Source of the DNA: Ignavibacteriales bacterium
GTDB taxonomy: Bacteria > Bacteroidota > Ignavibacteria > Ignavibacteriales > Ignavibacteriaceae
DNA: 64,000 nucleotides
Direction: 5' to 3'
NCBI GenBank assembly: GCA_016707285.1
Contig: JADJIA010000005.1
Coordinates: 310,001 to 374,000, forward strand
The position numbers and the translations under genes are program-made. Below, one piece after another: positions 26,507-36,597 of the stretch; within the stretch, counting starts at the first letter, position 1, and each line of letters starts with the position of its first letter. The notes below the pieces were generated by a model that saw only the letters and a list, made by a program, of their open reading frames with translations, did not search any database and was not told the origin of the DNA.

Positions 26507-28486
26507 CTACTGTGGTGCATCAGCTGTATATTTTCCGTGGATATCACCTATATCTTCGAGAACCTCGTCGATATTCCCGACTCCGGCAATTCGTTCGGCT
26601 AATGATTTGCCATCCAATTTGTGATATTCCAAAACTTCAAGCGGAGTTCCACATTCGGGATATTCATCGAGCCCAAGTTTTGTAAATGTTCTTGAACCAA
26701 GATCGTGATTATTAACAAGAGCATTCAAAATAGTATCTCCAAGTCCGCCAAAATTTGAATGATCCTCAAGAACAAAGATTTTGTTATAATCTTCCACCAG
26801 ATGACCTATCCAATCTTTATCAACTTTGTTCAACCATGGAAAATTTACAACCCGTAGCCCAAATTCCATTTTGTTCAACATTCCGGCAGCTACAAGAGCT
26901 TCATGTAACAACACAGGTCCATAAGCAAAAAGAATTGCATCAGACCCCTGAGTCAGTGAAACACCCCTGCCTTCGGAAAGCTTGTAATCTGACGGTAGGG
27001 TGATAGCTTCAGGAGAAGGTCCTATATTTAATCTTATCATTACCACTTCATCATCGGAATTTATTGCATATTCTGTGACAAGTCTGGTTTCCAAAGCATT
27101 ACAAGGTTGAAGGATTGTTGCATTTGGTATCGCACCAAACAATGAAATATCTCTTACACTCTGGTGCGATTTACCGGGACCCGCCGGGATCATTCCGGCA
27201 AAATGGCATGTGTAAATGATTTTTCTTTTCTCTGTCGAGTTATTGTAAATCTGTTCATTTGCCCGGGCAGCCAAAAAACTTCCAAATGTATTAACAATTG
27301 GAATTAATCCCATTCTGGCTATTCCACCTGCCATTGACACCATGTCCTGCTCGGCAATTCCATTTTCGATAAATCTGTTTGGATAAGTATTTTCGAAATT
27401 CCTGAGTTTACAGTCAGCGGATAGATCGCCATCAAGCACAACAAATTTATCATTGGTCTTTGCAAGTTCAACGAGAGCCGCACCATAAGCTTCGGTTACA
27501 AACTCTTTTGTAGTTTTTGAGGGAGCGGGGGAGTTTATTTCAAGTACCGGTAATTCGATTGGTTCAATTCCAATTTCTTCTGCCAAATCTTCTATCAATG
27601 ATTGAAGCTCTTTTAAACCGGCTTTAAAAGTTGCATCATCGGGGGCTCCTGAATGCCATTTGTAGAAAGCTTTTCCGGTAACGGGATCGATAACGGTGGA
27701 TTCCATGAAGGAGATGCCTTTACCTTTTATCGTATCCAATATGATCAATTTCGGCTTGTCGTTTACAGAGTCAAGTCTGTTGAGAGTTTCAGAAATAGCT
27801 TTGAAGTCGTGACCATCAATTTTTTCCACATGCCATCCAAAAGCCTGAACCTTTTCAGTGAGGTCTTCAATATTGTTCACATCTTTAACCAGCATATCGG
27901 TCTGATATTTGTTGTGGTCGATTATAGCAGTAACATTATTTACTTTTTGATGTGCAGTTGCCTGAAGCGATTCAAATATTTGCCCCTCTTGAAATTCACC
28001 ATCTCCTGTAAGTACAAACACTTTTCCTGCGGCTCCTGTGTAAGACTTTGCCCATGCCATCCCTTTTGCTTTTGAGATACCCATTCCGAGAGAGCCTGTA
28101 GAAGCTTCAACACCTGTGATTCGAACTTCCGGGTGACCGTCCAGTCCATTTAATCTTCTTAACATGAGAGCTTTTTCTTCCGGCAAAACTCCAAGGGCAT
28201 AAAGAAGTGAATAAAAACCGGGAACATCATGACCTTTGGAAGAGAAATAAATATCCCTGTCAGGGGAATCAAACCCCACCTCGAGAGTATTGAGTTTACG
28301 CAAGTAGAGATAAGTGATCAGATCAGCAGCAGAGAAACTGCTTCCCAGATGTCCTGAACCGGCTTTTTTAACCATAATATATGTATTGTAGCGGCACATA
28401 TCAGCAAATAACTGTAAATCCTTGAAGTCTTCTCTGTTTAAGGCTTTAACCCTGTCAAACTCCGACTTCTGAATCAAACTGTACAT
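26507..28486 (-). CDS. tkt: transketolase
   Basis: Thiamine-diphosphate enzyme of the pentose phosphate pathway that moves two-carbon units between sugar phosphates. The N-terminal domain has GHLGSSFSAADLITYLY and the diphosphate/Mg motif GDGEFQEGQIFESLQATAHQKVNNVTAIIDHN. The central pyrimidine domain has DGDLSADCK, FIENGIAEQDMVSMAGGIA (catalytic Glu) and NTFGSFLAARANEQI, and the C-terminal domain follows from about 530. 659 aa, normal length for a single-chain enzyme. The start follows GGAG. A divergent VWA gene lies 205 bases upstream, and a shared terminator lies downstream. Confidence 0.93.
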   Translation of the reverse strand: MYSLIQKSEFDRVKALNREDFKDLQLFADMCRYNTYIMVKKAGSGHLGSSFSAADLITYLYLRKLNTLEVGFDSPDRDIYFSSKGHDVPGFYSLLYALGVLPEEKALMLRRLNGLDGHPEVRITGVEASTGSLGMGISKAKGMAWAKSYTGAAGKVFVLTGDGEFQEGQIFESLQATAHQKVNNVTAIIDHNKYQTDMLVKDVNNIEDLTEKVQAFGWHVEKIDGHDFKAISETLNRLDSVNDKPKLIILDTIKGKGISFMESTVIDPVTGKAFYKWHSGAPDDATFKAGLKELQSLIEDLAEEIGIEPIELPVLEINSPAPSKTTKEFVTEAYGAALVELAKTNDKFVVLDGDLSADCKLRNFENTYPNRFIENGIAEQDMVSMAGGIARMGLIPIVNTFGSFLAARANEQIYNNSTEKRKIIYTCHFAGMIPAGPGKSHQSVRDISLFGAIPNATILQPCNALETRLVTEYAINSDDEVVMIRLNIGPSPEAITLPSDYKLSEGRGVSLTQGSDAILFAYGPVLLHEALVAAGMLNKMEFGLRVVNFPWLNKVDKDWIGHLVEDYNKIFVLEDHSNFGGLGDTILNALVNNHDLGSRTFTKLGLDEYPECGTPLEVLEYHKLDGKSLAERIAGVGNIDEVLEDIGDIHGKYTADAPQ

Positions 28487-28691
28487 TTATACTCCATCTT
28501 AAATTGAAAAGAGTTCTTTTCCACAACTCTTCCTGGTGTCAAATTAAATAAAAATTCAATTTTAAAACTAAAGATTTTTGGTCAATTAATTTAGTGCGGT
28601 CAGATTATGGATTTATTATCAGTTTTGATCTGGAACAGAAAATTAAAATTAAAGTATAAGACTATAGATTCAATAATTATAAGGACAGGTC

Positions 28692-29801
28692 ATGAAAAAG
28701 ATATTAACAAACTTTTTGATGTTTGTTATTTTATTCACAGCAGCTTTTCCCAATGCTATGACTAAAAAAACAAATGTTAAAAAAATCAATTTGGCAATAC
28801 TTCTTGACACCAGCAACAGCATGGACGGATTAATAAACCAGGCAAGGCAGGAGTTATGGAGGATTGTAAACGAGATGGCAGCCTTGAACAAGGAGATGAC
28901 TGATACAAAGCTTGAGCTCAGTATTTCACTCTTTGAGTATGGCAACGACGGACTTAGCTCACAGGATCATTACATTCGCATGGTTGACTCACTCAGTCAG
29001 GATTTGGATATAGTTTCGGAACATCTGTTTGGTTTGGTAACCAATGGGGGTGCCGAATACTGTGGTGCAGTAATCGATCAGGCACTCGCAAAACTTGATT
29101 GGAAAAATGACAAAAATGCAATAAATGTAATTATTGTTGCCGGAAATGAACCCTTCGATCAGGGAATAATTGATTATAAATCTGTGTGCAAAAAAGCAGC
29201 GGCAGCCGGAATAAAAATAAACACAATCTATTGTGGTAATCCGGATAACAGTGAATCAAAAACCTGGAGAGATGGTGCCACGCTCGGGAACGGAACATTT
29301 ATGTTCATCAATCAGGATCTCGCTGCCGAAGAGAAACCCACACCTTTCGACAATCAGATCATCAAACTGAATGAACAGTTGAACGATACTTATGTCTATT
29401 TCTCTGCAAAAGGAAAAGAAGCAAAATACAGACAGGAACAGGAAGATAACAATGCCATGAAATCTGCTCCAAGTGCCGCTGTTCAAAGAGCCGGAGCCAA
29501 GGCAACCGAATTCTATAACAATTCATCCTGGGACCTCGTGGATGCCTCAAAAGATGAAGAGTTTGATTTATCAAAGGTTGATAAAAAAGATCTTCCGGAA
29601 GAATTACAGAATTTATCAGAACAGGAAATAAAAACTTTTATCGATAAAAAGGAAAAAGAGCGGGAATCGATAAAGGAAGAGATTAAAAAGTATGAAAAAA
29701 TGAGAAATGACTTTCTCATCACCAATACTGATTCAACGGTAAAACATACTTTTGGAAGTGCACTGCTCAAGTCAATTAAGATGGAATTAAAGATAAAATG
29801 A
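28692..29801 (+). CDS. secreted VWA-domain protein
   Basis: Signal peptide at residues 1-22 (LTNFLMFVILFTAAFPNAM), then a von Willebrand factor A domain at about 30-215 with an intact MIDAS start DTSNSMDG. From about 235 the protein is charged and helical (KKEKERESIKEEIKKYEKMRNDF), probably a coiled coil. 369 aa. The ATG follows AAGGA. It overlaps the next VWA gene by 4 bases, so the two products probably act together in the periplasm or on the envelope. Partners and function are unknown. Confidence 0.82.
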   Translation: MKKILTNFLMFVILFTAAFPNAMTKKTNVKKINLAILLDTSNSMDGLINQARQELWRIVNEMAALNKEMTDTKLELSISLFEYGNDGLSSQDHYIRMVDSLSQDLDIVSEHLFGLVTNGGAEYCGAVIDQALAKLDWKNDKNAINVIIVAGNEPFDQGIIDYKSVCKKAAAAGIKINTIYCGNPDNSESKTWRDGATLGNGTFMFINQDLAAEEKPTPFDNQIIKLNEQLNDTYVYFSAKGKEAKYRQEQEDNNAMKSAPSAAVQRAGAKATEFYNNSSWDLVDASKDEEFDLSKVDKKDLPEELQNLSEQEIKTFIDKKEKERESIKEEIKKYEKMRNDFLITNTDSTVKHTFGSALLKSIKMELKIK

Positions 29802-32014
29802 AAAAGATTTGCAGAATCTTGATGCTACTGATGCTTGCCGTACCGCAATTGTTTGCGGACGGCTTCATCATAATACCGGAACCACCGTTTCCGCGTCCAC
29901 ATCCACATCCGGGATGGCGTGATCCTTTTCCACTCGAAGTTAAGTATCATGATGTTAAAGTTACCATTGATGGACTGACTGCAAAAACCAAAATTGACCA
30001 GGTATTTTTTAACCCGCTTAATCATCAACTTGAAGGGCAATATATTTTCCCGATCCCTGAAGGTGCAGTAATTACCGGATTTAAAATGTATGTGAACGGA
30101 AAAGAGTATAAAGCAGAGCTTTTGGATGCCGAGAAAGCAAAAAAGCTTTATCAGGATATTGTTGCAAAAAGTAAAGATCCGGCTCTTTTGGAATATACAG
30201 GAAGAAATATCTATACCGTAAAAATATTCCCGATTGAACCCCGTTCTGAAAGGAAAATTGAGATTGAATATTTCCAAACTCTTGAGTTTGATGCAGGTAC
30301 TATAAAATATCTTTACCCGTTAAACACTGAAAAATTTTCATCAAAGGCTTTGGAAAAAGTTTCGGTTTCCACAACAATAAAAAGTAAAAACAAGATATTG
30401 TCGATCTATTCACCAACTCATGAAACAAAGAGTGAAAGGGTTGATGATAACAATTTCACAGCTAATTATGAAGAGAAAAATGTAAAACCTGACAAAGATT
30501 ATTTGTTGGTTGTTGCAACCCGACTAAAAGGAAGCGTGATCGACCTGATGAGTTATAAAACAGGGGATAATGAAAACTATTTCCTGCTTAACTTTTCTGT
30601 TGATGATGCCGAATTCCCGGGTGAATATATTCCAAAGGATGTTGTTTTTATTCTCGATATTTCAGGGAGCATGGCCGGAGAGAAACTAAAAGCTGCTCAG
30701 GATGCACTTGTTTATTGTGTGAACAGATTAAAAGATCAGGATAATTTTCAGATAATAAAATTTGGCACCGAGGCAGAGAAATTTTATAAGTCAATGAAAA
30801 AAGCCGATAAGTCTTCTAAAAAAGATGCTGAAGAGAAAATCAAAAATCTTGAAGCTCTTGGTGGAACCAACATTGAGGAAGCACTTAATCTTGCAATCAA
30901 TGAAAAAAGTGAACCGACCCGACCCTTTTTTGTTGTTTTTATTACCGATGGAAAGCCAACAATTGGTGAACGGGATGAGGCAAAACTTGTTGAAAAACTT
31001 GATCCTAAACTGATCTCAGGCAAAAGGATATTTACCTTTGGCATTGGTTATGATATTAACATTCACCTCCTTGACAAAATTGCCGTGAAAACCGGAGGTG
31101 TAAGAAATTATTCACCACCCACAAATGAAATCGAAGTGAATATCAGTCATTTATTTGAAAAGATTGAATTTCCTGTTCTCACTGATGTAACTGTAACTTC
31201 CTCGGGTGGAATTGAACTTGCTAAACTTTATCCAAACACCAAAATTGACCTGTTTAAAGGTGGCATGTTAACACTTGCAGGTAAGTTGAATGATGCAAAG
31301 TCAGGAAAAATTACGATCACAGGAAAACGGAATGGAAAGGAATTAAAGTTTGAGAAGTTGGTCGAAATAGAATCAGAATCTCAATATGCATTTATTCCAG
31401 TTATCTGGTCGATGCGCAGGGTGGGGCATCTCCTTGATATCATCCGACTGAATGGTGAATCAAAAGAGGTTATCGATGAAATTGTATATCTCGCAAAAAA
31501 ATATGGTTTGATAACTCCTTACACCGCGTACCTTATCCTCGAAGATGAACAACTGACAGGTAACCAACGGCCTCCACTTGCCCCTGACCTAAAATCCGCC
31601 TCTGACAACTTTTCGACAATGCCACAAGGTGCATTTAAGAGTGAATTTGATGAGATGAACAGCAAGGAGGGGAAGGGAAGCAGCACTGCAAGCGAAACTA
31701 TCAGAGACTATGCGGGAGCTGATCAGTTGAATCATCGTGATGTAGAAAAACGAAATATCGACAAAAATATCGATCCATCAGCTCAATCTCTCAATCTTAA
31801 AGATGCTGGCGGGAGAGCGTTTTATCAAAATGATGGTCTTTGGATCGACTCCTATCTTGAAACAAATACAAGTTCAAATGTTAAAAAAATAGAGTTTAAC
31901 TCCGATGAATATTTTAAGCTTGCGTTCTCTGACAAAAAAATTGCAGAGATTTTGTCTTTGGGAAGGAATGTAAGATTCGAGTACGGAAAGAATATCTACG
32001 AAGTTATCAACTAA
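29798..32014 (+). CDS. VIT and VWA domain protein
   Basis: Signal peptide (residues 1-20, ending QLFADG), a Pro/His-rich linker (PEPPFPRPHPHPGWRDP), a vault inter-alpha-trypsin (VIT) domain at about 45-165 (KTKIDQVFFNPLNHQLEGQYIFPIPEGA), and a VWA domain at about 280-450 with MIDAS motif DISGSMAG and a second acidic segment TDGKPTIGE. The C-terminal 200 residues are less defined. 738 aa. VIT-VWA proteins are widespread envelope proteins without an agreed bacterial function. Translationally coupled (ATGA) to the preceding VWA gene. Confidence 0.88.
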   Translation: MKKICRILMLLMLAVPQLFADGFIIIPEPPFPRPHPHPGWRDPFPLEVKYHDVKVTIDGLTAKTKIDQVFFNPLNHQLEGQYIFPIPEGAVITGFKMYVNGKEYKAELLDAEKAKKLYQDIVAKSKDPALLEYTGRNIYTVKIFPIEPRSERKIEIEYFQTLEFDAGTIKYLYPLNTEKFSSKALEKVSVSTTIKSKNKILSIYSPTHETKSERVDDNNFTANYEEKNVKPDKDYLLVVATRLKGSVIDLMSYKTGDNENYFLLNFSVDDAEFPGEYIPKDVVFILDISGSMAGEKLKAAQDALVYCVNRLKDQDNFQIIKFGTEAEKFYKSMKKADKSSKKDAEEKIKNLEALGGTNIEEALNLAINEKSEPTRPFFVVFITDGKPTIGERDEAKLVEKLDPKLISGKRIFTFGIGYDINIHLLDKIAVKTGGVRNYSPPTNEIEVNISHLFEKIEFPVLTDVTVTSSGGIELAKLYPNTKIDLFKGGMLTLAGKLNDAKSGKITITGKRNGKELKFEKLVEIESESQYAFIPVIWSMRRVGHLLDIIRLNGESKEVIDEIVYLAKKYGLITPYTAYLILEDEQLTGNQRPPLAPDLKSASDNFSTMPQGAFKSEFDEMNSKEGKGSSTASETIRDYAGADQLNHRDVEKRNIDKNIDPSAQSLNLKDAGGRAFYQNDGLWIDSYLETNTSSNVKKIEFNSDEYFKLAFSDKKIAEILSLGRNVRFEYGKNIYEVIN

Positions 32015-32026
32015 AGTTGTAATAAT

Positions 32027-35000
32027 CTATTTTTCAGAGTGGATCGGCAGGAACACATTAAAAGTGCTTCCCATAAGCGGTTCACTCTGAACTTCAATTT
32101 TCCCACCATTTTTTTCTACAAATTCTTTGCAAAGAATCAGTCCGAGTCCGGTTCCTTTTTCGGAATTTGTTCCGTTTGTTGAATGGAAAACATCGGTTCT
32201 AAAGAGCTTGGAAATTGTGTCCTGATTCATTCCGATTCCATGATCCACAACATTTATTTTTACAAACTCATGTCCTGTTTCTGCACTGACTTCAACAGAC
32301 TTTCCGGGCATTGAAAACTTAATTGCATTGGTTAACAAGTTTCTCATAACCGTATTAATTGTATCATAATCGGCAAACACTTCCGTACCTTCATCCAGAT
32401 GATTTATGAGGGTAATCGATTTTGTTATTGCAGAATCAGAAATGAGTTCAAAATTTTTATCAATCATTTCTTTTAATTTCAGGTTACTCTTTTGAATCAC
32501 AATCCTGCCGGTTTGTGATCTGCTCCAATTAAGCAGATTCTCCAGAAGCTCATAAGTTCGGGTGGAGGTATTATAAATTTTGTTTACGAACTCAATTTTC
32601 TCTTCATTTGTCAGGGATTCAAATTCATCCTCGAGAATACTCGCAAATCCAATGATTGATGTAAATGGATTTTTAAGGTCGTGCGAGATGATCGAAAACA
32701 TCTTATCTTTTGTGGCATTCAGAGCTCTTAATTCATTCAGAAGTGATTGAAGTTTAGCGTTTTTTTGCTCCACTTCAATTTTCGCAGATGCCAATTCCTT
32801 GTTTTGAACAGTTATTTCCACAGTCCTTTCATCTACAAGACGCTCAAGAGCCAGATTTTCGGCTTCCAATCTTCGTGTATTAAAACGAATAATAAAATAG
32901 ATAAGAAGGAAAAGAGATATTGCCCACAATATAACCGCCCACCATCTTTTATACCAAAGGGGAGAAATTGTAAACTCAAGAACGGTTGATTCGCTCCATG
33001 TGTGATTCCCTTGTTGTCTTGCCCTTATCTCGATCTTATAAGTTCCCGCATCAAGATCATCCAAATGCAATTGATTCTGATCTTGCATAGCTCGCCAGGT
33101 GGTGTCGTCATCCAATCTGTATTGAAAAAGTGTTGATCTTGAAGGGTAATTTGAATTATATGCCATAAGCACCCAGTCACGATTTTCAACAAACTCGATT
33201 TCGTCCGAGTAATTAGTGAAAGGTACCGGGTAACGATCACTTCTAAAGATGATTTTTGGAGTTGAAGTTGCCATTTTTTGGCTCATCCCCCCCATGATGG
33301 CAAGTCCGCTTGCAGTTCCTACCCAGAGTTGCCCCTCATTATCGATGGTTAAAGTTCTTGTTCCAACGGTTTTGCTCGGGAGACCGGATATCTCATCAAA
33401 ATGATAAACACTCTGCCCATCAAATTTATATACACCATCCGAACTACCTACCCAAAAAACCGAATTAACATCGTCAACAGCAAGTGATCGTGCTTCCATT
33501 CCCATTAAAAACTGAGTCAATGGTGAAACAGAATTATCTTCAATCAGGAAAACTCCCATTGAAGTAGCAAGTACAGGATTACCATGTTTGTCAAAATCGA
33601 TATCATTGATCGTTACTTTGGATTTATATTTAATCTTTAGATCAAGATTAAGCGATTCAAACTTATCCCGGGAGCTGTTAAATTTGATAAGATTGATATC
33701 AACCGCAGTGCCGGCAGCAAATATTTCACCTTTTTGATTTGAAAAAATAGTAGTGAAGTTCTCGATTGGCAGGTCTGATACATCATACCTTTTGTAACTC
33801 AAATCAGGTTTAAGATTTATGATCTCTTTCGACCCTTCAACAAGCATCCAAATATCATCATCCACACCATAGGAAATGTACTTTATAAAAATTCCTTTGT
33901 GTGCGAGATTAATTTCTGATTTCTCACCGGAATCATCGATGTAAATAAGTTTGCCATTTGTTTGGGCGGCTAAAATTCCATTTTTAAATCTAAGTAAACT
34001 TATTACAACAAAATTTGGTACACTGAGAATCTTCTTTGCAACATACCCGTTTGACTGCTTTTTAAGATTATAAACATTGCTGCCATCGGAGACCACAATT
34101 TTATTGTCTTTGAGGGTAATAATATCTTGAATATACTGTTTAATCTTAGCTGGATCAACCTGTTCAAACAGACTTTCACTGAGAAGCAGAATCCCTCTCT
34201 CGGTACTGCACCAGACACTGCCATCAGAACCCTCAAACAGACTGTAAATCTTTACATCACCTATCTCTTCATAGTTATTAGTGTTTAAAGAACCTCCGGT
34301 GGTGTCAATCGAAAAAAGTCCCTTCTCCCATGTACTGAATACCAATCTTTCTTTGAAGACAATCAGATCGGATATACTTTGGTTTTCAAAAAAGAGTTTG
34401 GAGGAAGAGATTTCGTAATTCTGTTCTTTATTCTTTTTCCGTTTTAAGGTAATATCATGGATCCCTTTATTGGTTCCGAGCAGAAAACGCCCATTCCCCA
34501 GGTATTCAACAGCAGCCAGATTGTTTAAATTTGCAGGTTTTAAAATTTTCTTAAAATTATCTGCTTTATTATCGAATCGATAAAATCCACCCGAATAAGT
34601 GATTAAAAGCAATTCGCCTGATTCCAATTCAGTGAAATGATGAGCCCTGAAGAAGTCAAAAGATATTTCAGAGTTAGCCAAAAGAAATCTTTTTAACCTC
34701 CCATTTTTATATCGGACTACCGCATTACCCTCGCTGAAATAGAGCGCACCGTCTTTTGCCTCAAAAACACTTTTAGGAAACCATATATATCCCGGTTTCT
34801 GCTCACGGTCTCCTCTGATGAGCATTTTGATGTATGCTGTATCCAACGCCGGTTTGATCTCAAAGACAGCAAGGTCAGAAATAAGGATTAATCTTCCGTC
34901 TCTTAATTTGATTATCTGTTTTGCAAATGAAATTTCAGGAATTTTGTTAAATGAAGTAAAATTATAACCGTCAAATCTACTCACTCCTTCATCGGTGGCA

Positions 35001-35152
35001 ATCCAGATAAATCCAAAAGTATCCTGCACTATCGATTTGGTCAATTCAATACTTAATCCTTCTCTTATGCCAAACTTGTGTATCTCAAAACTCTGCGGGG
35101 AGATTCGCGGGATAAAAAGTAATAAGAGGGTTAAAATTAAGTACTTTTTCAC
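32027..35152 (-). CDS. sensor histidine kinase with two-component propeller (Reg_prop/Y_Y_Y)
   Basis: A membrane sensor kinase of the Bacteroidota propeller family. Signal peptide at 1-19, then many Reg_prop repeats (for example DTFGFIWIATDEGVSRFDG and DNEGQLWVGTASGLAIMGG) forming periplasmic propellers to about residue 640, a Y_Y_Y domain to about 720, one membrane helix near 740, a coiled linker, and HisKA with H about 820 in SIISHDLKNP. The HATPase domain has N-box NLLTNAIKFS, DHGIGM and GTGLGLIL. 1041 aa. Unlike many relatives it carries no receiver or AraC domain. No cognate regulator is adjacent. It lies 4 bases after sthA. Confidence 0.92.
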   Translation of the reverse strand: MKKYLILTLLLLFIPRISPQSFEIHKFGIREGLSIELTKSIVQDTFGFIWIATDEGVSRFDGYNFTSFNKIPEISFAKQIIKLRDGRLILISDLAVFEIKPALDTAYIKMLIRGDREQKPGYIWFPKSVFEAKDGALYFSEGNAVVRYKNGRLKRFLLANSEISFDFFRAHHFTELESGELLLITYSGGFYRFDNKADNFKKILKPANLNNLAAVEYLGNGRFLLGTNKGIHDITLKRKKNKEQNYEISSSKLFFENQSISDLIVFKERLVFSTWEKGLFSIDTTGGSLNTNNYEEIGDVKIYSLFEGSDGSVWCSTERGILLLSESLFEQVDPAKIKQYIQDIITLKDNKIVVSDGSNVYNLKKQSNGYVAKKILSVPNFVVISLLRFKNGILAAQTNGKLIYIDDSGEKSEINLAHKGIFIKYISYGVDDDIWMLVEGSKEIINLKPDLSYKRYDVSDLPIENFTTIFSNQKGEIFAAGTAVDINLIKFNSSRDKFESLNLDLKIKYKSKVTINDIDFDKHGNPVLATSMGVFLIEDNSVSPLTQFLMGMEARSLAVDDVNSVFWVGSSDGVYKFDGQSVYHFDEISGLPSKTVGTRTLTIDNEGQLWVGTASGLAIMGGMSQKMATSTPKIIFRSDRYPVPFTNYSDEIEFVENRDWVLMAYNSNYPSRSTLFQYRLDDDTTWRAMQDQNQLHLDDLDAGTYKIEIRARQQGNHTWSESTVLEFTISPLWYKRWWAVILWAISLFLLIYFIIRFNTRRLEAENLALERLVDERTVEITVQNKELASAKIEVEQKNAKLQSLLNELRALNATKDKMFSIISHDLKNPFTSIIGFASILEDEFESLTNEEKIEFVNKIYNTSTRTYELLENLLNWSRSQTGRIVIQKSNLKLKEMIDKNFELISDSAITKSITLINHLDEGTEVFADYDTINTVMRNLLTNAIKFSMPGKSVEVSAETGHEFVKINVVDHGIGMNQDTISKLFRTDVFHSTNGTNSEKGTGLGLILCKEFVEKNGGKIEVQSEPLMGSTFNVFLPIHSEK

Positions 35153-35156
35153 TGGA

Positions 35157-36530
35157 CTACCTGATCCTGTTCAATCCATTAAGAGCTGCAACTCTGTAGG
35201 CTTCAGCCATGGTTGGATAATTGAATGTGGTATTGATAAAGTAGTTCAGGGAGTTTGCTTCACCCTTTTGTACCATTATCGCTTGTCCGATATGAATGAT
35301 CTCACTTGCATTTGTACCAAAACAATGTATTCCAAGAATTTCAAGAGTCTCTCTGTGGAAAAGAATTTTTAACATACCCGTTTTGTGTCCGGTTATCTGG
35401 GCTCTTGCAAGATGTCTAAAAAATGAGTGCCCCACTTCGTAGGGGATTTTTTCTTGTGTAAGTTCACGCTCTGTTTTACCAATAGAACTGATTTCAGGAA
35501 TTGTGTAAATTCCTGTAGGTATAAACGCCAGAAGTTGATGTTCACATTTTCCTTCGATTATGTGAGTAGCTGCAAACCTGCCTTGATCATAAGCCGCGCT
35601 TGCGAGTGAGGGGAAGCCACAAACATCACCAACCGCATAAATATTTTGAACTGCTGTCTGGTGTTTGTCATTTATTTGGATTGAACCCCGGGAATCCGTT
35701 GCTATTCCCATTTTTTCAAGATTTAGTGTATTCGAATTTCCCGTTCTGCCTTGAGCCCAAAGTAATACATCGGTTGTAATTACTTTATTGGATTCGAGAT
35801 GAATGGACACAGAGTCATCGGTTGCAGCAACTCTTGTATATTCTTCTTTGTTCCTGATCAGTACACCATTTTCTCTAAGATGGTATGAAAGTGCATCATT
35901 AATTTCATCATCCAAAAATGTGAGGAGGCGATCTCTGGTGTTAATGAGGTTCACTTTGATCGAAAGTCCGCGAAAAATTGATGCATATTCACATCCAATA
36001 ACTCCGGCACCATAAATTGCAATCGATCTAAAGTTTAGGGGAGTAGTCAGAATCGTATCACTATCAAGAACTCTTGGGTGTGAAAAATCCACATCAGGTG
36101 GGTGATAAGGTCTGGAGCCTGTTGCAATAACAAAATATTCAGCAGTGTATTTTTCGAATCCACCGTTGGTCAATTCGATTTCGAGGGTATGTTCATCTGC
36201 AAATTTTGCCCACCCATTTAAGACCTCAACAAAATTTCGTCTATAAAATCCCATTCGCAGATCGGTTTGTTGATCCACAACCTTTTTTGTACTTCCAAGA
36301 ACCTGTTGGTAGGTTACACCGAGTGTAGAGCCAATTTCGGCAATTCTTTGTATCTCCTGGCGCAGGCTTTTGCTTGGAATGGTTCCGGTATGGGTGCAAC
36401 TTCCACCAACTCTGGGGAACGAATCAACCATTGCAACTCTTTTACCGGCTTTTACCAATTTCATGGCAGCGCCCTCACCTCCGGGGCCACTTCCGATTAC
36501 CATGCAGTCAAAATCATACTTATGGGACAT
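35157..36530 (-). CDS. sthA: soluble pyridine nucleotide transhydrogenase
   Basis: FAD-dependent flavoprotein that balances NADPH and NADH. The N-terminal FAD motif is GSGPGGEGAAMKL (13-25). The segment VGGSCTHTGTIPSK keeps only one of the two Cys of dihydrolipoamide dehydrogenases (C45, with T50 in place of the second); this is the SthA hallmark that distinguishes it from Lpd and glutathione reductase. A second Rossmann motif GAGVIGCEYASIF binds NAD(P), and AVGDVCG precedes the interface domain. 457 aa. It shares a strand and a 4-base gap with the sensor kinase downstream. Confidence 0.92.
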   Translation of the reverse strand: MSHKYDFDCMVIGSGPGGEGAAMKLVKAGKRVAMVDSFPRVGGSCTHTGTIPSKSLRQEIQRIAEIGSTLGVTYQQVLGSTKKVVDQQTDLRMGFYRRNFVEVLNGWAKFADEHTLEIELTNGGFEKYTAEYFVIATGSRPYHPPDVDFSHPRVLDSDTILTTPLNFRSIAIYGAGVIGCEYASIFRGLSIKVNLINTRDRLLTFLDDEINDALSYHLRENGVLIRNKEEYTRVAATDDSVSIHLESNKVITTDVLLWAQGRTGNSNTLNLEKMGIATDSRGSIQINDKHQTAVQNIYAVGDVCGFPSLASAAYDQGRFAATHIIEGKCEHQLLAFIPTGIYTIPEISSIGKTERELTQEKIPYEVGHSFFRHLARAQITGHKTGMLKILFHRETLEILGIHCFGTNASEIIHIGQAIMVQKGEANSLNYFINTTFNYPTMAEAYRVAALNGLNRIR

Positions 36531-36559
36531 TAATTATTCTCGGTTGGATTAGAATTCTG

Positions 36560-36567
36560 TAATTTTG
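36560..36567 (+). promoter_or_regulatory. candidate -7 element of the GH10-like gene
   Basis: TAATTTTG matches TAnnTTTG exactly. It overlaps the upstream in-frame TTG at 36565, which argues that translation starts downstream at ATG 36598. Confidence 0.4.
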
Positions 36568-36597
36568 TATAGTCAATTTAAACATTTGAAATACTTT

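Noticed and set aside
27653..28075. 140-aa plus-strand ORF inside transketolase
   Set aside because: Antisense shadow of the conserved thiamine-diphosphate domain.
29825..30277. 150-aa minus-strand ORF inside the VIT-VWA gene
   Set aside because: Antisense to a clear VIT domain; no motif or ribosome binding site.
34995..35372. 125-aa plus-strand ORF across the kinase/sthA junction
   Set aside because: Antisense to two well-supported genes; no domain.
35157..36530. Dihydrolipoamide dehydrogenase
   Set aside because: The second redox cysteine is replaced by Thr (CTHTGT), as in SthA.
36565..36597. TTG start of the GH10-like gene
   Set aside because: It sits inside the -7 promoter box, and the downstream ATG gives a normal signal peptide.
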